NCBI RefSeq assembly: GCF_028289625.1
Contig: NZ_JANQOM010000063.1
Location: 1 to 64,000 of the forward strand
DNA from: Winogradskyella sp.
GTDB taxonomy: Bacteria > Bacteroidota > Bacteroidia > Flavobacteriales > Flavobacteriaceae
Direction: 5' to 3'
Length of the DNA stretch: 64,000 bases
In this document: one piece after another, positions 1 to 8,269 of the stretch
How the letters are laid out: each line of letters opens with the position of its first letter
Position numbering within the stretch: the first letter of the stretch is position 1
Made by a program: the position numbers and the translations under genes
The notes under the pieces: model-generated
Seen by the model: the letters and a program-made list of their open reading frames with translations, nothing else
Database searches by the model: none
Told to the model about the DNA's origin: nothing

Positions 1-2465
1 TTTTTAAGGAAGCCATGCACACCTGTAATCCCAGCCGTATTCCAAGGTTTATATTGCTCCAAAGGACCAAGGAACATTTCGTAGAGTCGTAAACTGTCTG
101 CACCATAATCTTTTACAATGTCATCTGGATTGACGACGTTGTATTTGGATTTGGACATTTTTTCGATGTCTCGTTTTACTTTAAAAGTTCCTTCATTATT
201 TAGTAAAAATTTCGCTCTTCCAAATTCTGGTCTCCAATTTTTAATCGCTTTAATGTCTAATTCATCAGAAGCATTTACAAAAGACACATCGCAATGAATC
301 CATCTATATTTAACCTCAGAATAGTCTTTTTCGGTCAAACCTTTCTCTTTGTAAAGACTCATCAATTCACCCCATTTTGGATTTTCAGAAGTAATGTAAC
401 CATGACTATCTATTAAATCTGCTGATTCATATATATCCAAACTTTTACCCTCAAAGATTGATTCGAATAAAAATGCACTTGTTCCCAAAATCATACCTTG
501 GTTAATCAATTTTTTAGCAAACTCATCGTATGGTACATAACCTTTGTCAAACATAAATTTTTGCCAAAAGCGTGAGTATAATAAATGTCCTGTGGCATGT
601 TCACTTCCACCGATATACAAATCCACTTGTTGCCAATAATTTATAGCCTCTTTAGAGAAAATCTCTTCATCATTATGAGGATCCATGTATCTATTAAAAT
701 ACTGGGAACTTCCTGCCCAACCTGGCATGGTATTTAATTCTAAAGGAAAAACATTCTCATTGTCAATTAGATTATTTGAGACTACTTCCGCCTTGAGGCG
801 GTCCCAAGCCCAAACTTTAGCATTTCCTAAAGGGGGCTCACCGGTTTCTGTTGGTAAATATTTTTCAACCTCTGGTAATGTCAATGGTAAGAATTGCGCA
901 TCAATCATTTGAGGCAATCCATTTTTGTAATACACAGGAAATGGTTCTCCCCAATAACGTTGACGTGAAAACACAGCATCGCGCAATCGGTAATTGGTTT
1001 TTCCTTCACCTTGGCCGATTTGCTCCAATTCGTAAATCACACGCTTGGTCGCCTTTTTATAATTCATGCCATTGATAAAATCACTATTGGCAATAATGGT
1101 TTTGTCTTTATCGGCAAAGGCTTCTTCAGAAATGTCGACCCCTTCAAATATATTTGGAATCGGAATATCAAAATGCTTTGCAAAATCGTAATCGCGCTGG
1201 TCACCACATGGTACTGCCATCACAGCTCCTGTTCCGTAACTTGCTAAAACATAATCACCAATCCAAATTGGAATGGGTGCTTTGGTAAATGGATGCTCAG
1301 CATAGGCTCCAGTAAAGACTCCCGAAATGGTTTTGACATCGGCCATACGGTCACGCTCGCTTCGTTTTGCCGTAGCTTCAACATAGGCTTTCACCTCAGC
1401 TTTTTGCTCTGGTGTTGTGATTTGAGATACCAATTCATGCTCTGGCGCTAAGGTCATAAATGACACACCAAAAATCGTATCTGGACGAGTGGTGAAGACT
1501 TCGATTTTATGTTCGGACACTGAGGCTCTCGAAGTGTCTGATTTGTTGGCTTCGTTCAGTTCGAGAGCCTCACTGCCCAATTCAGCCAACACATTAAAGC
1601 TTACGGAAGCACCAACTGATTTGCCGATCCAGTTTCTTTGGATGTCTTTTAAAGCATCCGTCCAGTCAATCGTATCTAAACCTTGTAATAAACGTTCTGC
1701 GTAAGCGGAAATTCGCATGCTCCATTGGGTCATCTTTTTACGAATCACAGGATGACCACCACGTTCGGATACTCCATTAACGATTTCGTCGTTTGCCAAA
1801 ACCGTTCCCAGTGCAGGGCACCAATTCACTTCGGTTTCTGCTAAATAAGTCAATCTATATTTTAAAAGAATGTGTTGCTTTTCAACATCAGAATAGGCAT
1901 GCCATTGATCTGCCGTAAAGGTTGCAACGTCATCATCGCAAGCGGCATTCACGCCTTGATTACCTTCAGCTTCAAAAACTTTGACAAGCGTATCAATAGG
2001 TTCTGCTTTATTACTATCATTATTGTACCACGATTCAAACAACTGAATGAAAATCCACTGTGTCCATTTATAATAGTCGGGATTTGAAGTACGTACTTCT
2101 CGACTCCAATCGAACGAAAAACCTATTTGATCTAATTGTCTGCGATAGGTTTTAATATTGGCTTCCGTCGTTACCGCAGGATGTTGTCCAGTCTGAATGG
2201 CGTACTGCTCTGCTGGCAAACCAAAACTATCATAACCTTGTGGGTGCAATACATTAAAACCTTTGTGACGTTTGTAACGTGCATAAATATCACTGGCAAT
2301 ATAGCCTAGCGGATGGCCCACATGTAAGCCAGCCCCACTCGGGTAAGGGAACATGTCCAAAACATAGTATTTTGGTTTATCGCTCTCATTAGAAGCCTTA
2401 AAAGTTTCATTCTTGGCCCAGTAGTCTTGCCACTTTTTTTCTATCTCGTTGAAGTTGTATTTCAT
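1..2465 (-). CDS. leuS: Leucyl-tRNA synthetase, 3' end cut by the window edge
   Basis: Class I aminoacyl-tRNA synthetase that charges tRNA-Leu with leucine in the cytoplasm. The frame starts at the ATG at 2465 (MKYNFNEIEKKW) and stays open to the window edge, giving 821 codons. The HIGH-type motif reads HVGHPLGY near 2310-2330 and the KMSKS motif (EKMSKSKYN) lies near 140-165, so the catalytic core is complete. The C-terminal anticodon-binding part is outside the window. The CP1 editing domain contains FTTRPDTIFG. Just before it, an extra stretch of about 23 residues is encoded by a palindromic repeat at 1518-1575 that keeps the frame. Identity is certain; the extra segment is reported separately as a repeat and a finding. 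Confidence 0.97.
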   Translation of the reverse strand, partial: MKYNFNEIEKKWQDYWAKNETFKASNESDKPKYYVLDMFPYPSGAGLHVGHPLGYIASDIYARYKRHKGFNVLHPQGYDSFGLPAEQYAIQTGQHPAVTTEANIKTYRRQLDQIGFSFDWSREVRTSNPDYYKWTQWIFIQLFESWYNNDSNKAEPIDTLVKVFEAEGNQGVNAACDDDVATFTADQWHAYSDVEKQHILLKYRLTYLAETEVNWCPALGTVLANDEIVNGVSERGGHPVIRKKMTQWSMRISAYAERLLQGLDTIDWTDALKDIQRNWIGKSVGASVSFNVLAELGSEALELNEANKSDTSRASVSEHKIEVFTTRPDTIFGVSFMTLAPEHELVSQITTPEQKAEVKAYVEATAKRSERDRMADVKTISGVFTGAYAEHPFTKAPIPIWIGDYVLASYGTGAVMAVPCGDQRDYDFAKHFDIPIPNIFEGVDISEEAFADKDKTIIANSDFINGMNYKKATKRVIYELEQIGQGEGKTNYRLRDAVFSRQRYWGEPFPVYYKNGLPQMIDAQFLPLTLPEVEKYLPTETGEPPLGNAKVWAWDRLKAEVVSNNLIDNENVFPLELNTMPGWAGSSQYFNRYMDPHNDEEIFSKEAINYWQQVDLYIGGSEHATGHLLYSRFWQKFMFDKGYVPYDEFAKKLINQGMILGTSAFLFESIFEGKSLDIYESADLIDSHGYITSENPKWGELMSLYKEKGLTEKDYSEVKYRWIHCDVSFVNASDELDIKAIKNWRPEFGRAKFLLNNEGTFKVKRDIEKMSKSKYNVVNPDDIVKDYGADSLRLYEMFLGPLEQYKPWNTAGITGVHGFLK
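1518..1575. repeat. Palindromic repeat embedded in leuS
   Basis: The arms cactgaggctctcgaa (1518-1533) and ttcgagagcctcactg (1560-1575) are complementary at 15 of 16 positions, around a 26-base centre. The element lies wholly within the leuS frame and encodes extra residues (about SEALELNEANKSDTSRAS) between two strands at the start of the editing domain. Confidence 0.85.
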
Positions 2466-2486
2466 AATTTACAATATGATGTGTTT

Positions 2487-2570
2487 GTCATTGCGAATCA
2501 AGCCAAAGGCTTGATGTGGCAATCTTTTCTAAATAAGAGATTGCTTTGCTCGTTCCTTACTCGCAATGAC
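2487..2570. repeat. Intergenic inverted-repeat element (GTCATTGCGA ends)
   Basis: The 84-base element has perfect 10-base inverted ends, GTCATTGCGA (2487-2496) and TCGCAATGAC (2561-2570). Inside are smaller hairpins, AATCAAGCC/GGCTTGAT and GCAATCT/AGATTGC. It lies in the leader between leuS and ftsX, which diverge from this gap. Similar short repeats are common between genes in Bacteroidota. No coding potential is visible. The rest of the 323-base gap (2466-2788) holds only the next hairpin and AT-rich sequence. Confidence 0.7.
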
Positions 2571-2683
2571 GATAACGACGGCAAATTTAGGGGTATTGCA
2601 ACACAATTAAAAACTAAACGTTGTAATTCTAATATGAATAATATGTATTGAATTTTAATCTAATTGCGTTTAAATCAAAGAGA

Positions 2684-2701
2684 TTCCCATCTGCATGGGA
2701 A
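2684..2701. repeat. Small palindrome (TTCCCAT/ATGGGAA)
   Basis: A perfect 7-base stem, TTCCCAT (2684-2690) and ATGGGAA (2695-2701), with a 4-base loop, followed by TGAC. It resembles the widespread intergenic repeat ending in GGGAATGAC. There is no T-run, so it is unlikely to be a terminator. Confidence 0.5.
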
Positions 2702-2788
2702 TGACATTTGTAAAGACATCAAAAGACTACCATCTTTTGAAGTTTTATTCGCATTGTTTTTTATTTTTACAGCATTAATCCGTTCTAC

Positions 2789-3667
2789 ATGGCTTCATCT
2801 TTTGATAACTACCAAAAACGAAAATTGATTTCTTCTTATGTTTCTGTAGTGATTAGTATTGCTTTGGTATTATTCCTTTTGGGCTGCTTAGGCTTATTGG
2901 TTATCAACTCTAAAAAAGTGGCTGACCATTTTAAAGAGCAGGTGGTCATGACCATTTACTTAAACGATACTGCTAAAGAGGTGGAAGTCAATCAGCTTAA
3001 AAAGACCCTAGCAATGGCAGACTACTCTAAAGATGCCATCTACGTTTCTAAAGAGGAAGCCGCTGAACTCATGAAAGCCGAAACTGGTGAGGATTTTATG
3101 GATTTTGTGGGTTATAATCCACTTCAAAATTCTATTGATGTTTACTTAAAAGCGGATTATGTGACTACGGAAAAACTAAGTGAGATATCTGACAACTTAG
3201 CCAATAAATCTTTTATTGAAGAGATACGATATGATAATGACTTGGTACAATTAATGAATAATAATGTAAAGAAGATTAGTTTCTGGGTATTAATCATCAG
3301 CGGACTTTTTACATTAATTGCGGTCTTGTTGATTAATAGTTCCATTCGATTGGCTGTATATTCCAAGAGATTTATCATCAAGACCATGCAAATGGTTGGA
3401 GCGACCAAGAGTTTTATTAGAAAACCTTTTGTTTGGAAGAGCATACAACTCGGTGTCATTGGTGCTGTAATAGCCTTAATCGGAATGGCATTTGTGCTTT
3501 ATTACTTAGACCGCACTTTCCCAGAACTCGAACTCCTTAGAAACACTGTAATGATTGTTGGACTTTTTGTTGGTGTTTTTGTTTTGGGCATCATTATCAC
3601 CTGGATCAGTACTTTTATTGCTACGCAACGCTTCTTAAACTTGAAAACCGACCAGTTGTATTACTAG
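2789..3667 (+). CDS. ftsX: Cell-division protein FtsX
   Basis: Membrane subunit of the FtsEX complex, which controls peptidoglycan hydrolases at the division site. The 292 residues show the family layout: one N-terminal membrane segment (about 20-42), a periplasmic domain with the FMDFVGYNPL stretch (about 43-165), then three membrane segments (about 168-190, 225-247 and 260-283) with the conserved MQMVGATKSFIRKPF loop. Length and topology are normal for FtsX. It is the first of a run of plus-strand genes leading to uppP and truB. No ftsE is adjacent, which is common in Bacteroidota. The stop codon abuts a seven-base tandem repeat. Confidence 0.93.
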   Translation: MASSFDNYQKRKLISSYVSVVISIALVLFLLGCLGLLVINSKKVADHFKEQVVMTIYLNDTAKEVEVNQLKKTLAMADYSKDAIYVSKEEAAELMKAETGEDFMDFVGYNPLQNSIDVYLKADYVTTEKLSEISDNLANKSFIEEIRYDNDLVQLMNNNVKKISFWVLIISGLFTLIAVLLINSSIRLAVYSKRFIIKTMQMVGATKSFIRKPFVWKSIQLGVIGAVIALIGMAFVLYYLDRTFPELELLRNTVMIVGLFVGVFVLGIIITWISTFIATQRFLNLKTDQLYY

Positions 3668-3709
3668 CTGTTGGCTGTTGGCTGTTGGCTGTTGGCTGTT
3701 GGCTGTTGG
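3668..3709 (+). repeat. Heptanucleotide tandem repeat, six copies of CTGTTGG
   Basis: Six exact head-to-tail copies of CTGTTGG begin at the base after the ftsX stop codon and are followed by CT and an AT-rich stretch. The tract lies in the gap before the gene at 3757. It is outside both reading frames, so copy-number change would alter only spacing or mRNA structure. Confidence 0.9.
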
Positions 3710-3756
3710 CTAAAATATTTTTTTAAGCTAAGCGTTAGTATTGAAAACCACCAATC

Positions 3757-4116
3757 ATGAAAAAAATAGTTTTCTCTACAATTATTGGTTTATCCTTAAT
3801 TATCGCTTGCTTTTTACTTCTAAAGTCTTGTATTATTCAAAACCCAAAGCCAGAAGAATGCGAGGTTATCGATGTTAAAATCACTCGTATTACAGAAGGA
3901 AGCAGTTACGATATTGTGTTTCATGATGATGGCACCGACTTCTATTACATTAACCGAGGGCTAGAACGCGGTTTAAATTTAGATTCTCTTAAGACAAAAG
4001 TTTTAAATAAAACCGTTACTTTGCACTTAGCAAAAGTAATGGGTGGCATTACCTCCGAGCATATTTCCCAGATGGCTTTAGGTGATGACATTATCTTTAC
4101 GGAATTTCAAAACTAA
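3757..4116 (+). CDS. Small membrane-anchored protein of unknown function
   Basis: 119 residues with a short basic N-terminus and a hydrophobic segment (about 5-24) ending in LLKSC, so it is membrane-anchored or possibly a lipoprotein with Cys25. The rest (about 30-119) is a soluble, mixed-charge domain. I do not recognise the family. The stop overlaps the start of the DUF3098 gene (TAATG at 4114-4118), so the two are translationally coupled. Position between ftsX and uppP suggests an envelope role, but that is inference from context only. Confidence 0.75.
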   Translation: MKKIVFSTIIGLSLIIACFLLLKSCIIQNPKPEECEVIDVKITRITEGSSYDIVFHDDGTDFYYINRGLERGLNLDSLKTKVLNKTVTLHLAKVMGGITSEHISQMALGDDIIFTEFQN

Positions 4117-4379
4117 TGGGAGAAAAAAAACGCAAAGAGCAGTCAAAGGCAGAATTTATCTTTGGAAAGAAAAACTACAAGTTTATGCTTATCGGTTTAG
4201 CGTGTATTGTTATTGGCTTCATTCTAATGGCTGGTGGCGGAAGTGATGACCCAAATGTCTTTGACCCTTCTATTTTTAGCTGGAGACGTATCCGTTTAGC
4301 TCCGACTTTGGTTTTGATAGGTTTTGGCATTCAGGTTTATGCTATTCTTTTAAATCCGAATAAGGGTTCTAAAAAATAA
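4116..4379 (+). CDS. DUF3098 family membrane protein
   Basis: 87 residues with two predicted membrane segments (about 24-42 and 62-80) separated by a short loop containing FDPSIFSWRRI. An N-terminal basic, cytoplasmic stretch includes EFIFGKKNYKFMLIG. This matches DUF3098, a small Bacteroidota family usually found between ftsX and uppP; its function is unknown. It overlaps the previous stop by one base and lies 52 bases before uppP, consistent with one transcript. The conserved neighbourhood suggests a link to cell-wall synthesis or division. Confidence 0.88.
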   Translation: MGEKKRKEQSKAEFIFGKKNYKFMLIGLACIVIGFILMAGGGSDDPNVFDPSIFSWRRIRLAPTLVLIGFGIQVYAILLNPNKGSKK

Positions 4380-4419
4380 AATTCTATTTCATTTTTAATG
4401 CTCAGCATTTCAATTTTGA

Positions 4420-4427
4420 TACATTTG
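4420..4427 (+). promoter_or_regulatory. Possible -7 element (TACATTTG) just before uppP
   Basis: TACATTTG matches the Bacteroidota TAnnTTTG element and ends four bases before the uppP ATG. No clear TTTG element is seen at the expected distance upstream. If used, the transcript would be nearly leaderless. Confidence 0.35.
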
Positions 4428-4431
4428 CCGT

Positions 4432-5226
4432 ATGGAAATTATTGATGCTATCATTTTAGGTATTGTACAAGGGCTTACCGAGTTTTTACCTGTATCGTCC
4501 AGTGGCCACCTGGAATTGGGCAAAGCTATACTAGGAGATAATTCAGTACCTAAGGAAAGTCTTTTATTTACGGTAGTTCTTCATTTTGCCACTGCCTTAA
4601 GTACCATCGTTATTTTTAGAAAAGACATTGTTCATATTATAAAAGGAATTTTAAAGTTTGAATGGAACGAAGATTTACAATTTTTAGTCAAAATCTCCAT
4701 ATCCATGATACCTGCCGTAATTATTGGCCTCTTTTTTGAAAAACAACTAGAGCAACTCTTTGGAGGCAACATTATGTTAGTAGGTTTTATGCTTATTGTT
4801 ACGGCTATTCTTTTATTCTTGGCAGACCGCGCAAAAGACACCAATAAAAGCGTGTCCTACAGTAATGCATTTGTTATCGGAATCTCACAGGCTGTAGCAA
4901 TGCTGCCAGGGATTTCACGTTCAGGCGCTACGATTTCTACCTCTGTGCTGTTAGGAAATGACAAGACTAAAGCGGCTCGATTTTCTTTTTTAATGGTAGT
5001 ACCTCTTATTTTTGGAAAAATAGCTAAGGATGTCTTGAGTGGAGAAATCACTTATGAAAGCACAAACTTTACCACTTTAAGTATTGGCTTTATTGCTGCT
5101 TTCATTGCAGGTTTGTTTGCTTGTAAGTGGATGATTGCACTTGTAAAGCAAAGTAAGTTGACCTATTTTGCTATCTATTGTATTATTGTTGGTCTGGTGG
5201 CTATTATTTGGTCTTTTGCGTCATGA
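4432..5226 (+). CDS. uppP: Undecaprenyl-diphosphate phosphatase
   Basis: Integral membrane enzyme that dephosphorylates undecaprenyl diphosphate to recycle the lipid carrier for peptidoglycan and surface polysaccharides; over-production of this family gives bacitracin resistance. The 264 residues contain both signature regions: GLTEFLPVSSSGHLELG near residues 14-30, and PGISRSGATIS near 160-170. Seven to eight hydrophobic segments are visible. The start is close behind TACATTTG (4420-4427), a Bacteroidota -7-like element, which leaves almost no leader. The last four bases overlap the start of truB. Confidence 0.96.
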   Translation: MEIIDAIILGIVQGLTEFLPVSSSGHLELGKAILGDNSVPKESLLFTVVLHFATALSTIVIFRKDIVHIIKGILKFEWNEDLQFLVKISISMIPAVIIGLFFEKQLEQLFGGNIMLVGFMLIVTAILLFLADRAKDTNKSVSYSNAFVIGISQAVAMLPGISRSGATISTSVLLGNDKTKAARFSFLMVVPLIFGKIAKDVLSGEITYESTNFTTLSIGFIAAFIAGLFACKWMIALVKQSKLTYFAIYCIIVGLVAIIWSFAS

Positions 5227-5939
5227 AAACCCTTGAGGATTTTAAGAGTGGTCAGGTCTTACTTATAGATAAACCCTTACATTGGACCTCTTTTCAAGCC
5301 GTTAATAAATTACGCTGGGCTATTCGGAAAGCCTTCTCTGTCAAAAAAATAAAGGTTGGTCATGCAGGCACTTTAGATCCTTTAGCGACTGGTTTGCTGG
5401 TTATCTGTACCGGAAAAATGACGAAACAAATCAATACTTTTCAAGGTCAAGAAAAAGAATATACTGGTACTTTTGTTTTAGGTAGTACCACTCCTTCTTA
5501 TGATTTGGAAACCGAAATAAATGCTAGCTTCCCAACAGATCATATTACCGAAGCTATAATTCATCAAACCGCAAAACAGTTTGTTGGTACTATTGAACAG
5601 TTTCCACCTGTATTTTCTGCTATTAAAAAAGATGGTAAGCGCTTATATGAATTTGCTAGAGCTGGAGAAAATGTAGAGATAAAATCGCGTCAAGTGGAAA
5701 TTTCTGAATTTGAAATCACCAAAATCACTGGTTTAGAATTAAAATTTAGAGTGGTTTGTAGCAAAGGCACTTATATTCGTTCTTTAGCCCATGACTTTGG
5801 TAAAGCTTTAAATTCTGGAGCACATTTATCTGAGCTAAGACGAACTCGAATAGGTGATTTTAAAGTGGAAAACGCATTAACTCCTGAAGATTTTCTAGCC
5901 AAGCTTTCCCTAAATAAGCAATTTAACAAGGGGTTATAA
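5223..5939 (+). CDS. truB: tRNA pseudouridine(55) synthase
   Basis: Converts U55 of the T-loop of tRNAs to pseudouridine. The ATG at 5223 overlaps the uppP stop (ATGA) and gives a 238-residue protein starting MKTLEDFKSGQVLLIDKP. An upstream in-frame start at 5178 would lie deep inside uppP and is less likely. The catalytic motif GTLDPLATGLL carries the expected aspartate at residue 52. Later motifs PPVFSAIKKDGKRLYEFAR and SKGTYIRSLAHDFG are typical of the family. It is translationally coupled to uppP. Confidence 0.96.
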   Translation: MKTLEDFKSGQVLLIDKPLHWTSFQAVNKLRWAIRKAFSVKKIKVGHAGTLDPLATGLLVICTGKMTKQINTFQGQEKEYTGTFVLGSTTPSYDLETEINASFPTDHITEAIIHQTAKQFVGTIEQFPPVFSAIKKDGKRLYEFARAGENVEIKSRQVEISEFEITKITGLELKFRVVCSKGTYIRSLAHDFGKALNSGAHLSELRRTRIGDFKVENALTPEDFLAKLSLNKQFNKGL

Positions 5940-6002
5940 GGCTTATCTAAACTTTTTCATTACTATATTCGTATATCTATATGCTAGAAATATTGGTATT
6001 TT

Positions 6003-6737
6003 TTGAAATTTATTGAACAACATAAAGCTGCCATTATTACATTCCTTCTTACAGGAACTGTGGTACTTGCTATGTTTAGCATTCAATTGAAATTAAAAGG
6101 CAAACTCATTACCGAAAGCTATTATGAGATTGAACCTGAACCTGAACTCACTGAAGAGGAACAAAAACTACTTGAGGCTTTAGATGGCACTTCTACGAAT
6201 AAAGCCTTTAATGAAGACCAAGAGTTTAAAGAGTTAATGCGTAACTTTAAAACCGTTAGTGCTAATGACTTTGAGCGTACTACCAAAGCTTTAGAAGAAG
6301 CCAAAGCCAATGATGTCCAAGAAGAAACTGACATTAGTAAATCTTATGCCAATAACAATGCCTATGCATTAAACTCTGAAGACACTGAATCTTATAAAAA
6401 ACTTCAAGAAGAGCTTAATAAACGATTAGAGAACAAAAAAATCGCTGATGAGCACGCCAAATTCAGAAGCACATTGACCTATTCCCTTACAGGTAGAACT
6501 ATGCAAGATTATGATATTCCTAGATACCTTTGCGAAAAAGGCGGGAAGATTGTAGTAAGCATTACGGTAAATGGCAGCGGCAATGTCATTGACGCATTTA
6601 TTAATGGGTCTTCAAACTCCAATAATGCCTGTTTAACAGATCGCGCATTAGAATACGCTAAAGAGGTTCAATTTGATACTTCGAGCAAAAGCGAACAAAT
6701 AGGTACCATTACTTTTTTGTTTAAAGGGAAGCGTTAA
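6003..6737 (+). CDS. TonB-like energy transducer family protein
   Basis: 244 residues: an N-terminal membrane anchor (about 9-30), a long acidic, Glu- and Asn-rich linker with EPEPELTEEEQK near 42-53, and a C-terminal domain (about 165-244) containing GGKIVVSITVNGSGNVIDA, which resembles a TonB C-terminal fold. This suggests a periplasmic protein of the TonB class, perhaps energising outer-membrane receptors or acting as a structural relative. The start is a TTG at 6003; an in-frame stop at 5985 rules out a longer frame, and the next ATG would delete the membrane anchor. The 3' end overlaps the convergent thioredoxin-fold gene by four bases. Confidence 0.72.
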   Translation: MKFIEQHKAAIITFLLTGTVVLAMFSIQLKLKGKLITESYYEIEPEPELTEEEQKLLEALDGTSTNKAFNEDQEFKELMRNFKTVSANDFERTTKALEEAKANDVQEETDISKSYANNNAYALNSEDTESYKKLQEELNKRLENKKIADEHAKFRSTLTYSLTGRTMQDYDIPRYLCEKGGKIVVSITVNGSGNVIDAFINGSSNSNNACLTDRALEYAKEVQFDTSSKSEQIGTITFLFKGKR

Positions 6738-7330
6738 TCTAAAAGGTTGATTAAATCTTCAACTGTGGATTGCCCTTTGTCCTTATTGTACCAACGCTGT
6801 AAATCTTCCTTAAACTCTGGTGATAATTTGCCATGTTCAGCCTTATAATCATTGACCATCTTAGTGGCAACACTAGGTCTTGGCCCAAAGGTAGTAATAA
6901 CATCCTCAGTTTCATTATCAATCATAATCAGCTTTGGAATTGCTCTTCCTCCATTGGTTAAAAATTGATCCATCAAGTCCTCATTGTCATCTCTTAGAAC
7001 TATTTTATAATCTATATTACCATTGAGTTGTGCAACTTTGTCTATTACAGGTACTATATGTGCTGCATCGCCACACCAACTCTCGGTTAGAACCAGCCAA
7101 GTGACTTTTCTATTAAAGGATTTTACTTTTTCGACACTGGCCTCAGACAGTTTTACGGTTTTATCCCAACGTCTCATACGTCTGTCATTCAACATGGTAT
7201 AATTAATTAGGGCCTCAGTCTTATCGTTACCTGTGGTTGACTTTTCTTCAACTAAGTTTGAAACCAAGGTTCTATACTCCTCATAAGTCATTGAATCCTT
7301 CAAGCTTTGAGAGATGATGTTGTTTATCAT
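6734..7330 (-). CDS. Thioredoxin-fold protein with single active-site cysteine
   Basis: Cytoplasmic thioredoxin-fold protein of the Thioredoxin_9 type that many Bacteroidota carry. The core has LTESWCGDAAHIVPVIDKV, where the usual CxxC is replaced by CGDA, so only one cysteine is present. GGRAIPKLIMID supplies the cis-proline loop. Disulfide reductase activity of the classical kind is therefore unlikely; a monothiol redox or binding role is possible. I chose the ATG at 7330 (MINNIISQSLKDS) because known relatives begin there. An ATG at 7351 adds seven residues but lies right beside a TAATTTTG promoter-like element (7356-7363). Confidence 0.85.
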   Translation of the reverse strand: MINNIISQSLKDSMTYEEYRTLVSNLVEEKSTTGNDKTEALINYTMLNDRRMRRWDKTVKLSEASVEKVKSFNRKVTWLVLTESWCGDAAHIVPVIDKVAQLNGNIDYKIVLRDDNEDLMDQFLTNGGRAIPKLIMIDNETEDVITTFGPRPSVATKMVNDYKAEHGKLSPEFKEDLQRWYNKDKGQSTVEDLINLLD

Positions 7331-7430
7331 TGTGTTTTCTAATACTTCCATGTTACAAAATTAGATTTGTTTTGTCATAAATTATGTGACATATGTTACC
7401 TTAGTTGAATATTTTTTTAAACCTTACAAT

Positions 7431-7691
7431 GTGAAAACTAAAAACTGGATTTCGGTTCTCGGGACACTTAAAGTCATTGCTATTTTGGTTTGGGCATTTG
7501 CTTTTTTAAGTTCTCGGTTAGGCTGGTTTGATGATTCGGAAATTATAACTCAACAAATTCTAAAAAACTTAAAGTATCTAGGTATTATCTTATATTTAAT
7601 ACTCTATCTTTTTGAGTTGAGATTAACTGTAAAGCAAAAAGATACGGAAATTGCTAAATTGAAGACAAAATTACTTGAGTATGAAAGATGA
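7431..7691 (+). CDS. Small two-helix membrane protein with coiled-coil tail
   Basis: The protein has two hydrophobic segments (starting VLGTLKVIAILVWAFAFL and ILKNLKYLGIILYLILYL) and a C-terminal charged heptad-like tail (QKDTEIAKLKTKLLEYER). I do not recognise the family. No ATG is in frame. The GTG at 7431 gives 87 residues starting MKTKNWISVLG; a GTG at 7386 would add 15 residues. The 3' end overlaps the start of tag by 11 bases, so the two are probably cotranscribed. Confidence 0.65.
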   Translation: MKTKNWISVLGTLKVIAILVWAFAFLSSRLGWFDDSEIITQQILKNLKYLGIILYLILYLFELRLTVKQKDTEIAKLKTKLLEYER

Positions 7692-8250
7692 GAAGCATAG
7701 ATGTGCTTGGCCTAAAGATGATCCGCTTTATGTAAAGTATCATGACGAAGAATGGGGAGTTCCTGTTTATGATGATGATATCTTATTTGAATTCTTAACT
7801 CTCGAGACCTTTCAGGCGGGTTTAAGCTGGATTACTGTTTTAAGAAAGCGTGAAAATTTCAGAAAAGCTCTTGACAATTTTGACTATAAGAAGATTGCAA
7901 ATTATGATGACAACAAATACGAGGAACTACTTCAAAATTCAGGAATTATTAGAAATAAGCTAAAAATAAAAGCGACGATAACTAACGCCCGAGCCTTTAT
8001 GAAAATTCAAGAGGAGTTTGGAAGTTTTTCAACATATATTTGGGGTTTTGTAGACGGCAAGCCTATTAAAAATGCCTTAAAAGACCATAGGAATGCACCA
8101 GCTAATACGCCTCTGAGTGACACCATAAGCAAAGATTTAAAAAAACGAGGATTTAAATTTGTAGGCACAACAGTAGTTTACGCACATATGCAAGCTACAG
8201 GAATGGTAAATGACCACGAAGTGTCTTGTTTTAGGTATAATGAGGTATAA
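7681..8250 (+). CDS. tag: DNA-3-methyladenine glycosylase I
   Basis: Base-excision repair enzyme that removes 3-methyladenine from alkylated DNA. Hallmarks are CAWPKDDPLYVKYHDEEWG at the N-terminus with the zinc-ligand Cys and His, the LETFQAGLSWITVLRKR substrate pocket, and a C-terminal VNDHEVSCFRY with the remaining His and Cys ligands. The family length is about 185-190 residues; the ATG at 7681 gives 189. A TTG at 7675 is possible but unnecessary. The gene overlaps its upstream neighbour by 11 bases. Confidence 0.95.
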   Translation: MKDEKHRCAWPKDDPLYVKYHDEEWGVPVYDDDILFEFLTLETFQAGLSWITVLRKRENFRKALDNFDYKKIANYDDNKYEELLQNSGIIRNKLKIKATITNARAFMKIQEEFGSFSTYIWGFVDGKPIKNALKDHRNAPANTPLSDTISKDLKKRGFKFVGTTVVYAHMQATGMVNDHEVSCFRYNEV

Positions 8251-8269
8251 CCTTATTTAGTTAGGATCA

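Noticed and set aside
685..2087. Plus-strand open frames inside leuS
   Set aside because: They are antisense to a well-supported essential gene and show no protein-like features.
3668..3709. CRISPR-like repeats
   Set aside because: The units are seven bases long and adjacent, without spacers; this is a simple tandem repeat.
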